Source: Symbiodinium microadriaticum
Taxonomy: Eukaryota > Sar > Dinophyceae > Suessiales > Symbiodiniaceae
Length of the DNA stretch: 64,000 nucleotides
Direction of reading: 5' to 3'
NCBI GenBank assembly: GCA_001939145.1
Contig: LSRX01001343.1
Span: 82,797 to 146,796 of the forward strand
Under the pieces are notes generated by a model, which saw only the letters and a program-made list of their open reading frames with translations, was not told the origin of the DNA and did not search any database. The translations under genes were made by a program, and so were the position numbers. How positions within the stretch are numbered: position 1 is the first letter of the stretch; each line of letters begins with the position of its first letter. Below, piece after piece: positions 18,501 through 27,389 of the stretch.

Positions 18501-21432
18501 TGATCTGAGTAGGGAACAAGAGTTGGTACGGCAAGCCAACAGCACCGAGCACAAAATGTTGCACATCCCGAAGAATCCTTACTGCAGTATATGCCGCAGG
18601 AGCAAGATGTATCAAAGACGAACCACAAAGAAAAGAGAAGAACCGTTGGTGGATAGGGGTAATCTCGAGCCCGTTGATAAATTTGGACAGCGACTAGCCA
18701 CTGATTACATCGTGCCTACTCGTAGTGATGGTCCGTCTGTTCAGGTCATTCGGGATGAGTTCTCTGGTCTACTGCGGGCGTATGTTGGCAAACGCACAAC
18801 AGAGAATGCTGCACGCAATCTCCTGCAATTTGTCGGCTCCGCAGCTTCGGACTTACCAAACGTTCTTGTGAAAACTGATTGCGACCGTTCTCTTACGGCA
18901 GCAATATCACAGGTAGGATGGGCGCAGGAGCCATCGCTCCAGAACCGGTGGCCGCACAATGCGCAACTTGAACGTCACATCCGCACACTAGAGGAAACCA
19001 CGCGAGCATCCCACTTAGGTGCAGGTTTTCATCTTCTTCAAGACTTATGGCCGATTTCCGTAGCATACGCGGCTAATGCCTTGAACATCGTGAAGTGGAA
19101 GGGCGAACAAACCTTTTACGAGTTGGCGACTGGCGCACCGTTCTACGGGCCCAGACTTGCCTTAGGTCGCCTAGTTCACTACCGTGTACACGATGCTACC
19201 AAAAGGGGGAAGTTTGATGCTAGCACTTTGCCAGGTGTTTTCGCAGGTTGGAAGTTAGATGCTGCGTCCGTTTACAAAGGTGTCGTGTATGTACTTGACT
19301 ACAACAAACTTCGGACTAGGTCTCTCGGGTTTGAGTTCCCTGTAGCTGTGCCCTTCGAAGAGGTGTTTGTGCCGGATGAGGAAACTTTCCCTCTACAAGT
19401 CGCGGCTGACAAAGCACTTGCAGAATTCAAGGATGCAGCGCTAGAAGAAATCACTGCTCTTGATATTCCCTTTTCCGAGGTCAGCTGTGGTCATGAGGCA
19501 ATTCGTAAGCGAAACGAGTACATAACACTAGATCGCATCATCAAGTACGGGCCTACGCCCGGATGCGGTGCATGCGCATTTGACACAAAGACACATACGC
19601 CGGTATGCCGTGCGCGCTTCAACGCGCTTGTCAAGGCTGACCGCATCACCAAGCCGTCAAAGCCGCCAGTGTCAATTGTTCATGAAGAGAAGAAAGATGA
19701 CGGTACGGCAGTCCCGCCGGCCTCATCTACAGATCTCGGGTTTAACGAGCTCTTTGAGGATCAAAATGTCGAAGACTACTACCCTCGAGTCACGTCGCCT
19801 GCGAGCGATGTGGGCAGTGAGTATGCGCCCAGCGAACCTGAAAGTGAGGGCGAGTTGCACGTAGCTGCCACGTTGCAAGTTGACGATGACTTCAAAACAT
19901 CGAATGTTGAGCGGAATCGTAGTCGCAGGATTAACGACATCAGTCAGGTACTGTTTGATTTCTCATACGGTTCGGACTCGCAGATTTGTGCATTGGCAGA
20001 ACAGTCACACGTCAAATGTGTCCGTATCAGCCATGATCTTCTTGATTTGTCTAGCCAAGAGGATGTCGATCAATTGCTAGGCCAGGTTGAGGCGCTACCA
20101 GGTTGTGACATTTGGGCATCCATGCCTGATGCACATCGCGTCTCACAACAAAAGCCGAAAGCCGATGGGTCGAGTAAGCGGCAACGTACAAGACAGCGTC
20201 AGAAAGACGAAAGGATGCTAGCTCTTGCCTTGCCTGTCTTTCAGAAGTGCATAGACAAATTTGGTCGTGTATCCGTTCATTGGCCGGATGGATCAGAGTT
20301 GCCTAACCTCCCGATCTGGATAGAGTTTGAAAAGCGGAATTTTATGCGAAGGGTTCACTTTCATGGATGTATGCTCGGAGCTTGCAGAAAACACTATCCT
20401 GTTAAGCTTCCGTTGGTTGTTAGCACGAACTGCATTAGGACCGTGGAAATCTTTTCGCAGTATCAATGCAACCATTCTCATGTCCATGAGCGCGCCGGTG
20501 CGCCCAGTATGTTCTGCTCCGATATGATGGCAAAGGTCGTCATTGATTCGTACTACCCGAGCAAGCTACACACCTTCGCCCCTGATCACTCGCATGCGTT
20601 CGTCACACGCAATCTTTCCAGAAAAGAATGGACCGCAAACCCCAAAGCTGTTGAAGCAGTGAAAGCCGAAGCAGCGGGGCTGCGAGCCAATGAGACCTGG
20701 GATGATAGTTCCGTTCGTTTGCTTAGTGACTTGAAGCGCGAAGCTCGTGAGAACAACAAGACTGTGAAGATAGCGGACATTCTCACGCTATGCGGCGAAA
20801 AGTTCTCCGAGCTACCCGAAGAATTCCGTAAATTTAAGGGTAGGGTGGTTTACCGGGGAGACAAAATATACGATGAACTAGGAAATTTGGTGCAATTCAC
20901 GGACACAGCAACCAATCCTACTGCCATTACTGCCTTGAATGTTGCCCTATGGTTCGCATGTATGCCTGGGAACACGGCATCGTCAAGCGACGCCATTCAG
21001 GCGTTTCTACAGTCGGTGTTGCCAGAGGAAACCTGGGTAGCACTGCCACCAGAGCTTTGGCTAGACAAGTGGCATCGCCAGTTCAAGAAGGGTGATAGGG
21101 TAGTGGTGAGACTAAAGAAATCCCTTTACGGCCATCCCCTAGCAGGGAAGCTGTGGGAAGAGCACCTCTCCGCCCGGCTCAAGGAGCTTGGTGGTACCGA
21201 GCTGCAGTCATATCCCTCAAACTGGGTTTTCACCAGAAAGGATCAGGTGCTGTTGCTGTGCATTTATGTGGATGATCTTGTTCTAGCTGGTCCAAAAGGG
21301 TTACACGCTGACTTTTGGAAAGAACTAGGTTTGTTAGTCAAGCTTGATCCGCCCGCGTTCATTGAGCAGAAAGGTCTAGGATCATCGGTCGTCATCACAC
21401 ATGCGTTGATTGTGAGCACTTCACGCAGATGA
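15484..21432 (+). CDS. Gag-Pol polyprotein (Gag, protease, integrase, RT), element B
   Basis: 1982 codons; the true sequence enters this frame near 15600 (the first codon is GTG). Residues 80-230 form a Gln/Ala-rich coiled coil with AEAxxxQTRQQAEQ heptads. An acidic Asp/Glu run is at 343-390. The nucleocapsid finger is CCCH (C-x7-C-x5-C-x3-H, 721-739) after a Lys-Gly run, not the usual CCHC. Protease DSGAG starts at 833. Integrase zinc motif HKMLH...CSIC starts at 1023; catalytic Asp1074, Asp1132 and Glu1163 are present. A GCGAC...HTPVC motif is near 1360. A methyltransferase-like insertion occupies about 1489-1651. RT follows, with SDAIQAFLQ and YVDD at 1928-1931. The frame is lost near 21376, before RNase H. 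Confidence 0.93.
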   Translation: MHLQCPRELKSQGPHPRQALVPLRKAPVSRQGSQSGSPLGSIFSIGAEDSGSGRQHSPASVRLQQLNVGADPRLIGQIAAEAQRHVTSVTADAEQAVSQANAMFQQTRQQAEHVVSQAQAETQQTRQQAEQLVQLAQAEAVQTRIHAEQHEAYVNAHMSELRSELSECLQSQTVFMQTLNNQRDVMRTLEQNSETLMQKLRTSEANHAESELVISRLRLELANQESQNGADLKQPPVGDVTALLHQVAATAQRLEVSVQSFGLSPKGRRKDKSVPKVQASVPIAPSSCFGKAGSASSSQVLFPTSLRGTSPGYGTSAGPCASVPPPPAPPRSSSVSPQAFQIGTDDEDGGDDDDYDEEGEEEEGGDPDEPNDDPIQDDIDVPDPVSPSVYQLKEEDVYKSKELKDLKLPAVPQNAGGFRAFRNALLTTFSAIDRTGKGVILRWLQAALDPSITAQATSRLEQDRGGLPRLDAHLATLLADNKVLKGDFGVSAQGYIETSHRKSQQPCGRVLLAMFSRQFRIDKVRGTTMSQQTLLSIQLEGYTPVHLTTFKERVEYVLNGMLETEWPSEETLFQFVYGRLKPCRSMTRTIERIKESPKGSSKRSFQWIWAKLTEHLHELKEDQNEQSVREALLGKTAKQEKATPAKPEPKTKATPANPAPATKTSKGKGKGKGEGKNDDAQQRRGTQEEGNKPKAKPKPKGRTKPKPTDSGEPSPKATIPCKFHAQGNCNRGANCPFSHETTQSGQPKAKSTAATAKSTAAVAMLLPSGVSARCAGRTHTARRGWLTRAFEMLCSLYTCVFPELACPATVAQSAAIAANVMKVAPYYHEFIADSGAGRSLDSTNSLIDQGIPMTAFNQSLRSDDKVVFSTGNGKVTSSQTLGFKGETFGSWRSYVLDSCPSVRSMGEMVEVQGLPFVWIPGQLPAFLPKGTDVNFDESVAHFACRLEGFVPIFRDRIEFALPVSGEPSSSEVAPDCKAVAPGETASEPIPDVDAPAVGSAEGEGAGDLSREQELVRQANSTEHKMLHIPKNPYCSICRRSKMYQRRTTKKREEPLVDRGNLEPVDKFGQRLATDYIVPTRSDGPSVQVIRDEFSGLLRAYVGKRTTENAARNLLQFVGSAASDLPNVLVKTDCDRSLTAAISQVGWAQEPSLQNRWPHNAQLERHIRTLEETTRASHLGAGFHLLQDLWPISVAYAANALNIVKWKGEQTFYELATGAPFYGPRLALGRLVHYRVHDATKRGKFDASTLPGVFAGWKLDAASVYKGVVYVLDYNKLRTRSLGFEFPVAVPFEEVFVPDEETFPLQVAADKALAEFKDAALEEITALDIPFSEVSCGHEAIRKRNEYITLDRIIKYGPTPGCGACAFDTKTHTPVCRARFNALVKADRITKPSKPPVSIVHEEKKDDGTAVPPASSTDLGFNELFEDQNVEDYYPRVTSPASDVGSEYAPSEPESEGELHVAATLQVDDDFKTSNVERNRSRRINDISQVLFDFSYGSDSQICALAEQSHVKCVRISHDLLDLSSQEDVDQLLGQVEALPGCDIWASMPDAHRVSQQKPKADGSSKRQRTRQRQKDERMLALALPVFQKCIDKFGRVSVHWPDGSELPNLPIWIEFEKRNFMRRVHFHGCMLGACRKHYPVKLPLVVSTNCIRTVEIFSQYQCNHSHVHERAGAPSMFCSDMMAKVVIDSYYPSKLHTFAPDHSHAFVTRNLSRKEWTANPKAVEAVKAEAAGLRANETWDDSSVRLLSDLKREARENNKTVKIADILTLCGEKFSELPEEFRKFKGRVVYRGDKIYDELGNLVQFTDTATNPTAITALNVALWFACMPGNTASSSDAIQAFLQSVLPEETWVALPPELWLDKWHRQFKKGDRVVVRLKKSLYGHPLAGKLWEEHLSARLKELGGTELQSYPSNWVFTRKDQVLLLCIYVDDLVLAGPKGLHADFWKELGLLVKLDPPAFIEQKGLGSSVVITHALIVSTSRR

Positions 21433-22910
21433 CTTTTGCTGTGGACTCATATGCCAAGCAAACCGTTGATTTCTATTGTGATCTCACTCACACTGAGCGT
21501 GCGCAGCTCAAGCGTGTCCCCACGCCTAGCCTAAATGAAGCGTCGTTTTCCGATCAGGATTTCCAAGAGCAGGGTACGTTGCACCAAGATGCTGCAAAGA
21601 TTTTGATGAAAACGTTATGGTTGGCAAGGTTAAGTCGTCCCGACCTGAGCTTCATTGTAGCACGGCTGGCTACGAAGATCTCCCGATGGTCACGTGCAGA
21701 CGACAAGCAGCTGTTCCGCCTAATGTCTTACTTGTGCCACACGCCATCATTGAACTTGATTGGTAGGGTTGGTAAGCAGGGTGAGGTTTCTATAGCTGTT
21801 TATACCGACGCCGACTTTGGAGCGTGCCCGGTATCGGCCAAGAGTACTTCAGGTGTTTTCCTGACGATAAACACTGGAGTTTACCGGTTCCCGATTTTAT
21901 GGTACAGCAAGAAGCAATCTTCTGTAGCTAGATCCACCCCTGAGGCGGAGGCAATATCGATGGCCTCTGCTCTGTTCGGCGAAACGCTAAACATTCAGGA
22001 GATGGTGTCGCTACTGCTACAGCAGTCTGTTCCGGTAGTCTTCGAGCAAGACAACGAGGCCCTGATCAAGATATTGAAAACAGGGTACTCCGCGAAATTA
22101 CGCCACATGGGTCGCGTACACCGGATAAATGTAGCTTCAATGACCGAGGTCCTTGCTGGCGATGATATCTCATGTAGGTACTGCCATACTAAGGATCAAA
22201 TCGCCAACGGCCTGACTAAAGTCATAGCGCCAAGCGAGTGGGGTCACATGCTACAGCAGTTGTGCCTAGAGCTGGGTCCGCAAGATCATGCTCTTGTCGC
22301 CGTAAAGCCGTTCATTGCATCCGCAGAGCGTTTTGCACTGAAACTACCTCAACGCGTCACAAAACAGGACCTTGTGCAGTTATTGTCGTACCTCCCACAC
22401 GGCAATGCGGATCGTGCTTCAGACAAAGCCGTTGCACATGCATTTACCGTAGGAGCCTTTTCGCGTGGTGTTAGCATCGCAGGCGTCAGATCGTTTACGC
22501 ATCAGTTCCCAACTGTTTGCAAAGTACTCTGCAGGTTCGTACGCTCTCTTAGCCCAAGCCACACGTTTACCACGATCACACTTTCGCAGGGCGTCCGAGC
22601 CCCCATGCACCGTGATTCGTGGAATCGGCCAGGATCGGTCAACCTGTTGTGCACCCTTACACCTTACTCGGGTTCGGTTTGGCTGCATGATGCCCAGGGT
22701 TACGACTTAGATCCGTTAGGTTGGGGTTTAAAGGGCATGTTCCTGACCAACCCTTGCATCTTCGATCCGCGAAAGTGGCACTGCACAACTCCTTGTGAGC
22801 CTGGTAAACCAGATTTGCGCGTTGTCGTGGTCGCATTCACCATCAGAGACCCAGATGTGTTGTCCAGTGCAGATGCACAGACTCTGCGTGAACTCGGGTT
22901 TCACTTCTGA
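21429..22910 (+). CDS. RNase H with C-terminal 2OG-Fe(II) oxygenase-like domain, element B
   Basis: 493 codons from an ATG, continuing Pol after a one-base shift; in this frame the conserved IGRHHTC-type segment lies just upstream. RNase H occupies about 120-280: YTDADFGAC, KSTSG, STPEAEAISMA, FEQDNEA and a final QIANGLTK. An extra domain of about 200 residues follows. It contains H394-R-D396, then H451, then R464, with hydrophobic strands between (VNLLCTL, GSVWLH) and a final VVVVAFTI strand. H-x-D...H...R, with the Arg 13 residues after the second His, is the iron and 2-oxoglutarate binding signature of the dioxygenase superfamily. The substrate cannot be told from sequence; nucleic acid bases or protein are candidates. 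Confidence 0.85.
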   Translation: MTFAVDSYAKQTVDFYCDLTHTERAQLKRVPTPSLNEASFSDQDFQEQGTLHQDAAKILMKTLWLARLSRPDLSFIVARLATKISRWSRADDKQLFRLMSYLCHTPSLNLIGRVGKQGEVSIAVYTDADFGACPVSAKSTSGVFLTINTGVYRFPILWYSKKQSSVARSTPEAEAISMASALFGETLNIQEMVSLLLQQSVPVVFEQDNEALIKILKTGYSAKLRHMGRVHRINVASMTEVLAGDDISCRYCHTKDQIANGLTKVIAPSEWGHMLQQLCLELGPQDHALVAVKPFIASAERFALKLPQRVTKQDLVQLLSYLPHGNADRASDKAVAHAFTVGAFSRGVSIAGVRSFTHQFPTVCKVLCRFVRSLSPSHTFTTITLSQGVRAPMHRDSWNRPGSVNLLCTLTPYSGSVWLHDAQGYDLDPLGWGLKGMFLTNPCIFDPRKWHCTTPCEPGKPDLRVVVVAFTIRDPDVLSSADAQTLRELGFHF

Positions 22911-22989
22911 AGTCTCACTCCGTGTTGCGTCTTGCATCGACGGCACCCGCCGCGATGCATGTTGTACAGTCACACACTTAGACTCACTT

Positions 22990-22997
22990 AAGGGGGG
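22990..22997 (+). promoter_or_regulatory. Polypurine tract of element B
   Basis: AAGGGGGG abuts the first base of the 3' LTR. It is the expected primer for plus-strand DNA synthesis and fixes the LTR start. Confidence 0.85.
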
Positions 22998-23146
22998 AGT
23001 TGTTAAAACACGCTTCCCAGTACCATCATTTTGTACATATGTGAAGGCCATGATAAGTGTAGCTAAGTGCTGACTTGAATGGCGTATTTGGCTCAAGGCT
23101 CAAGACAAAAGGAGTTGCATTGCACCTTGTCTTGCTGTTTTCAACT
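22998..23146 (+). repeat. 3' LTR of element B
   Basis: 149 bp, directly after an AGGGGGG polypurine tract and directly before the right TAGTA duplication. It carries the same SL-like sequence (23087-23097) as the 5' LTR. Confidence 0.95.
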
Positions 23147-23151
23147 TAGTA
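23147..23151 (+). repeat. Target-site duplication of element B, right copy
   Basis: TAGTA, matching 12905-12909. Confidence 0.9.
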
Positions 23152-24080
23152 CGTTTAAAGATTAGTATACTCATGCACGAATGCACTAGTATATGAGTAT
23201 GTTTTTGTACTTGTATACTGGTACATTGGTATATTCGAAATCATTTATTGGTCGATAAATACATGTTGGAAGTTGGTACATTTTTGTATTTTTCATTAGT
23301 TTCTCACATCACTATGCCAAGTGTTGTACAACTCTTTTAGTATACAGTATACGACTATTCTGGCGAAGGGGTATATAGCTACAACAGTATTTGACAAATA
23401 CGTTAGTGTATTAGTATATGAATATATGGTAAAACGGATCTCATGCTGCACCGTCGCGAAGGGAAGCGACAGAGACTAAGGAAGGAAGGAAGGAAGGAAG
23501 GAAGGAAGAGAGGAACGGAGGCATTGACTTCTACTATATTTGTGCTAACGTATTGGTATTTAATGTAGCACTACGTATATTAGTATCCATTAGTAAATGT
23601 ATACGTTTTCTATCCCTGTGACCACTGGTATTTGTGTCCATACGAACATGACTATTAGCATTCGTAGGAGTACTACCGCTATATATTAGTATTCGTATTG
23701 GTATTAGAGTATTTAGTATATGTATTATGCCTATTCGTATCAGCCTTAATATTCGTATTAGTATTCAACACACTAGAAATCCGAGATTAGTATGGATAGT
23801 AGTTTAAATTTCCTTAAGAACGTGAGTATTCGTTCTAGTTTTAGCCGTAGTATTGATATTCGTATTCAAATTAATATTACGATGACGATTAGTATTCTGA
23901 GGAAGCCTGGTATCAGTATTGCTCTGCTTGTTTGTATTGGTATTGGTGGTAGCATCAAGTTGAGTCTTAGTCTTCGTCTTAACACGAAGACTACTACTAT
24001 TGTTACTATCACTAATGCTACTACGATAAGTATAAGGATTCGTATTATGATTAGTACTAGTTTCCGACTCTTACAAGGAA
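23152..24080. repeat. AT-rich degenerate TTAGTAT-type low-complexity region (right part)
   Basis: Continuation of the tract interrupted by element B, with words such as TTAGTATATGAGTAT and TATTCGTATTAG. A (GGAA)n microsatellite lies at 23480-23508. ORFs here (Ile/Ser/Thr-rich on both strands) follow from the repeat pattern. Confidence 0.85.
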
Positions 24081-24604
24081 CTGCTTTCACAATTTGTTCT
24101 CCGACTTTTTCCAAAAAATTCATGACTTGTCGACTTACATATGGGGGGAAATTGCGCAAAAAACGTGTATCTACCAACGTTTTCTGCTCCAAGTGCCCCT
24201 TAAAGTTGATGCAGTTTTCGGCGAGAAACCATCAGTAAGCGCAGTGATCTGGTGCTGGAGAGTGTTCAAGGCGCATTGTAAGTAACTGTTAGTTGTTAAG
24301 CATACAGCATGCGCGAATATAGAAAAACAACAAACACGCACAAAAAGCACACCAAAGCTAGGCGCATGGGGGGGTAACATATATATGATGCGATTCTTCT
24401 CTGCAAGCCTCTGAGTTCTGGTTCAGGGTTTAGGTTGAAATAATACTGTAATCAGGTTTATTTACATAAAACCGCTCAAAGTGCGGATTCCGGGGGGGGG
24501 GGGTAGCATATATATATATATACATACATATACATGCATACATAATTACATACATACACAGGCAAATATATCGGGTTTAGGTTAGCGTCCGGTGAGTCTG
24601 TGAC
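24081..24604. other. Intergenic, no gene recognised
   Basis: Mixed sequence with a G-run near 24492, short (TA)n and (TACA)n runs at 24508-24556, and isolated GGTTTAGG words. Confidence 0.5.
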
Positions 24605-24784
24605 ATGACGCCAGTTAGTCCTTTCTTGCGCCCGACTCCGCAGGTGACAGGCAGTGATGGGGGAGCATGGTCGGCTCGCATTCCCCGCTGGTCTCAGGAC
24701 AACTTCTTAGAGTTGAAGAGACAGCGCCCAGATGAGTTCTTCGTGCCGACCGACGACATCGACTGCACCCCGGTGCTTCACTAA
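24605..24784 (+). other. Small ORF or candidate exon, 59 codons
   Basis: ATG 24605, TAA 24782-24784. From 24652, after an acceptor-like CTCCGCAG, the protein looks like real coding sequence (SDGGAWSARIPRWSQDNFLE and an acidic tail). A GT follows CACCCCG at 24773, so the natural exon may be 24652-24772, spliced to the next candidate exon at 24873 across a ~100-bp GT...AG intron. No family was recognised. It stands out from the surrounding telomere-like DNA. Confidence 0.3.
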
Positions 24785-24872
24785 TGTGGTGCGAGGGCTT
24801 GGTTTTCCAGAGATGATCGGTTTTGCCACGTATGTAGGGTTTAGGGTTGTGCCCGTAAGCAGCTTTCTCCAG

Positions 24873-25011
24873 GTTGCTGCCAGGATGTAGCGTGGCTCAC
24901 TCAGATCGTGTTGTCCTGCAGCTGCCCGACTCCGAAACCCTGCACCGTAGACCAACCAACGTGAGCAGCATGCTTGCATCTCCTCACTTAGCCGATCACA
25001 ACATGGGATAG
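24873..25011 (+). other. Candidate terminal exon
   Basis: Follows the acceptor CTTTCTCCAG. The frame reads LLPGCSVAHSDRVVLQLPDS and on to a TAG at 25009, using varied codons without low complexity. Together with the 24652-24772 candidate it suggests a two-exon host gene fragment on the plus strand. No domain recognised. Confidence 0.3.
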
Positions 25012-26176
25012 GAATGCCGGTCAGCACACCAAACCCTAAACGGTAAGCTGTTTTCTGGGTAGTTACCTAAAACACTATTTTGGAGACCCAAAAAGGGACC
25101 CTGATTTAGGGAATTACCCATATGATATGGTTTGAAGTAGGGCTTCCGTGCGTAGCCATGTTGTTCAACTCGCCTCCTTACTCGAAGCTCCAAGAAGCTT
25201 TTGAGAACTCCCAGAAACACAATACATGCTGGTATTTGCCAGACAGCGAACAATAAAGAGAGAGAGAGAGAGCCCTAAACCCTGGCGAAAGAAAGAGAGA
25301 GAGAGGAAAAGCGAGTAGGAGACAGAAAGGAAAAAGGCAGATGGAGGTATAGACAGAAAGAGCTGGAGGGAGGCAGAAAATGTTTGGGTACCTACAACTA
25401 GCCTATAACTATACATTGGCAGGGAGACGGACAGGCTGACAGGCAGACCCAAGGCGACACACAACGCAGGGAACGTGAACTAAGCCTCCAAAGCCAGAGC
25501 TAGTCGGAAAAGAAGCTTGAATGACTACCTATCAATCCGTAGGGCTCCAATTTTACTATACTGTTATGATAACATACGCCTAATAGTTACCTAGATTGAG
25601 GTTTCCTTGTCCTAATTATGCTAGAGTATACCTGACAACAAATTTCTAATGATTAAGGCCCCTGTATTAGCGCCGTCTGGGGATGACCTGTCGTTTACAG
25701 GCTGGCCGGCGCAGTCAACCCCGCGACCCGTGAAGTCCATCTTGCACGACCTCACACAATGACACTTCCTACCATGCGTTGAGTAAGAACGCGGGATGAC
25801 TAAAACTACTGGTCTGCTGGAGAAGATCAACTTGGGATCCTGTGTTGGGAGCATGAGCTCATGAATTCGGCCAGGCGTGGCTCACATAGCCTATTATTGG
25901 ATGTCATAAGTGCTAGAACGAAAAGGATATGGAAGGATCAAATTCACTAGAAGGCTATACGGCTTATCAGCTATCATAAGACCTCGGAGCTTATTCGTGA
26001 TTCGTCGAACGTGATATTGCTGTAGCCGGAGGTGACCATGAGGTCGCTGAATAGTGCTGGACCCATACCTCGAACTGAGCCACCACAACGAGCTGGAGAC
26101 TCTTAGTCTTAGTCTTATCCTAACCCGAAGCCTTAACCCTGATCCCTACTCGAACCAAACTATCCTAAGCTCTCAG
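25012..26176. other. Intergenic, no gene recognised
   Basis: Contains a GA-rich stretch (25255-25310), CCCTAAAC words, and one copy of the dispersed ~30-bp motif at 25643-25669. Confidence 0.5.
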
Positions 26177-26293
26177 CCCCAAAGCCCGCCCAAGGCAATT
26201 GGCACGCGCATCAGCTACATCCTTGGAAGCATGAAGAGGAGACGGCCGAGCTTTGCGGACGTCTCCCGCCTAATGATGACAGCGCCTTTGATG
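26177..26293 (+). other. Candidate internal exon with GTAAG donor
   Basis: Acceptor TCTCAG ends at 26176 and a canonical donor GTAAGC starts at 26294. The 117 bp between are open in two frames, one reading KAIGTRISYILGSMKRRRP and the other HEEETAELCGRLPPNDD. Both splice sites are good, but the frame cannot be chosen. Confidence 0.3.
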
Positions 26294-26562
26294 GTAAGCC
26301 GTACAGAAGCCCACCAAACAGTGACGACGAGTAGTAGTACTATTAAACCCAGAACGCTAAACCCTGACTCCTAGCACTGCGGCCATGAGTATGGCGACGA
26401 CGCGACTCCTACACAGCATATAGGATGCTGACCACTTTTGTTCGAAAGCCGGAGGCCCCAAAAACCAAGCCCAAAATGGAAGGTCTTGGGTTTAGAGTTT
26501 ATAGAACCCGTGGCCCCAAACTTAGAACTTCACACCTTTTCGCGGCAAGTTCCCATGCCCAG

Positions 26563-26700
26563 GTGTTAATGACCGCAGCTCCGGATCCCAGCTGTCCGTT
26601 CGATGGGAGCAAACGAAGCAAGCCTGGAAGGTGCGCCGAGCTTTCCTGGGCGGAGAAGCTGGTTTCATACATATGTATCCTGTTAAACATGAACTGTAGA
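26563..26700 (+). other. Candidate exon-like stretch
   Basis: Follows CCCATGCCCAG and reads VLMTAAPDPSCPFDGSKRSK and onward in an open frame with mixed codons. Its downstream limit is unclear; an (AC)n microsatellite follows at 26717-26731. Confidence 0.2.
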
Positions 26701-26864
26701 GGTTTGCACAAAGACACACACACACACACACCGCAGCGGCAGCATGTACCGGGGTACCGGGACGGCGCAGGTGGACTGTGCTCATGGTCATTGAAGAGTC
26801 TCCGGCTCAAGCCGCCAACCGCGCAGGCGATAGAGGAAAGGACGTCCTCAACAGCATAGTAGTG

Positions 26865-26996
26865 GTAGTAGTATGTCACAAATACTTGTAGTAGTACTTG
26901 TAGTAGTACTTGTAGTCGTACTTGTAGTTGTACTTGTAGTTGTAGTAGTAGTAGTAGTAGTAGTAGCAGTAGTTGTAGTAGTAGTAGTAGGCGTAG
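26865..26996 (+). repeat. (GTA)n trinucleotide repeat
   Basis: Long, partly interrupted GTAGTAGTA array followed by a C-run and G-runs up to the LTR of element C. A similar GTA array lies beside the spacer before element D (43374-43431). Confidence 0.95.
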
Positions 26997-27068
26997 TAGT
27001 AGGCGGCCCCCCCCTACCAACCACCCCTTTTACATGCGTTGCTTGGGGTGGGGGGGGGTGGGGGGGGG

Positions 27069-27116
27069 NNNNNNNNNNNNNNNNNNNNNNNNNNNNNNNN
27101 NNNNNNNNNNNNNNNN
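27069..27116. other. Assembly gap (48 N) inside a G-run
   Basis: Undetermined bases flanked by pure G on both sides, just outside the 3' LTR of element C. Confidence 1.
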
Positions 27117-27129
27117 GGGGGGGGGGGGG

Positions 27130-27381
27130 TGAGCCGGTACACCCCTACAGGATTACTCCTGATGGAGTGTAGGTCAGTTAAGTCCCACGGACCTAAGGCT
27201 AAGGCAATGCCCTTGCACGCGGACAGCAAGTGTTTTGTTCTGCTACGCAGAGAGAGCTAGTGTCAAGTTGGTAAAACCACTTGAGCCAATGAGCGACAGA
27301 CATGTATACATGTGAACCTACAGCCATTGCTGAAGACACTACTGCAGCTGTGGTAGACCCTTATGGGTTATTACACAAACA
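27130..27381 (-). repeat. 3' LTR of element C
   Basis: 252 bp, beginning TGTTTGTGTAATAACCC on the minus strand and ending CCGGCTCA. If the LTR starts right after the polypurine tract instead, its outer coordinate is 27389. It has a 6-bp insertion and lacks 2 bp relative to the 5' LTR. Confidence 0.9.
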
Positions 27382-27389
27382 AACAGACA

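Larger units (their letters stand above)
12910..23146 (+). mobile_element. Complete Ty1/copia-type retrotransposon, element B, with a 2OG-Fe(II) oxygenase-like domain
   Basis: 10,237 bp bounded by two 149-bp LTRs and a 5-bp target duplication. Order: LTR, leader, Pro-rich gag N-terminus, coiled-coil gag with CCCH finger, protease, integrase, methyltransferase-like insertion, RT, RNase H, oxygenase-like domain, polypurine tract, LTR. The LTRs differ by two transitions in 149 bp, so insertion was fairly recent. Apparent frameshifts near 14.79, 15.4-15.6 and 21.38 kb mean this copy is probably not autonomous, unless they are sequence errors. Confidence 0.97.

Noticed and set aside
23866-24192. 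Minus-strand ORF with a long hydrophobic run, resembling a membrane protein
   Set aside because: The hydrophobic Ile/Val/Leu run comes from the degenerate ATTAGTA-type repeat.
26873-27172. Val-rich ORF over a GTA array
   Set aside because: Produced by the (GTA)n repeat and N bases.
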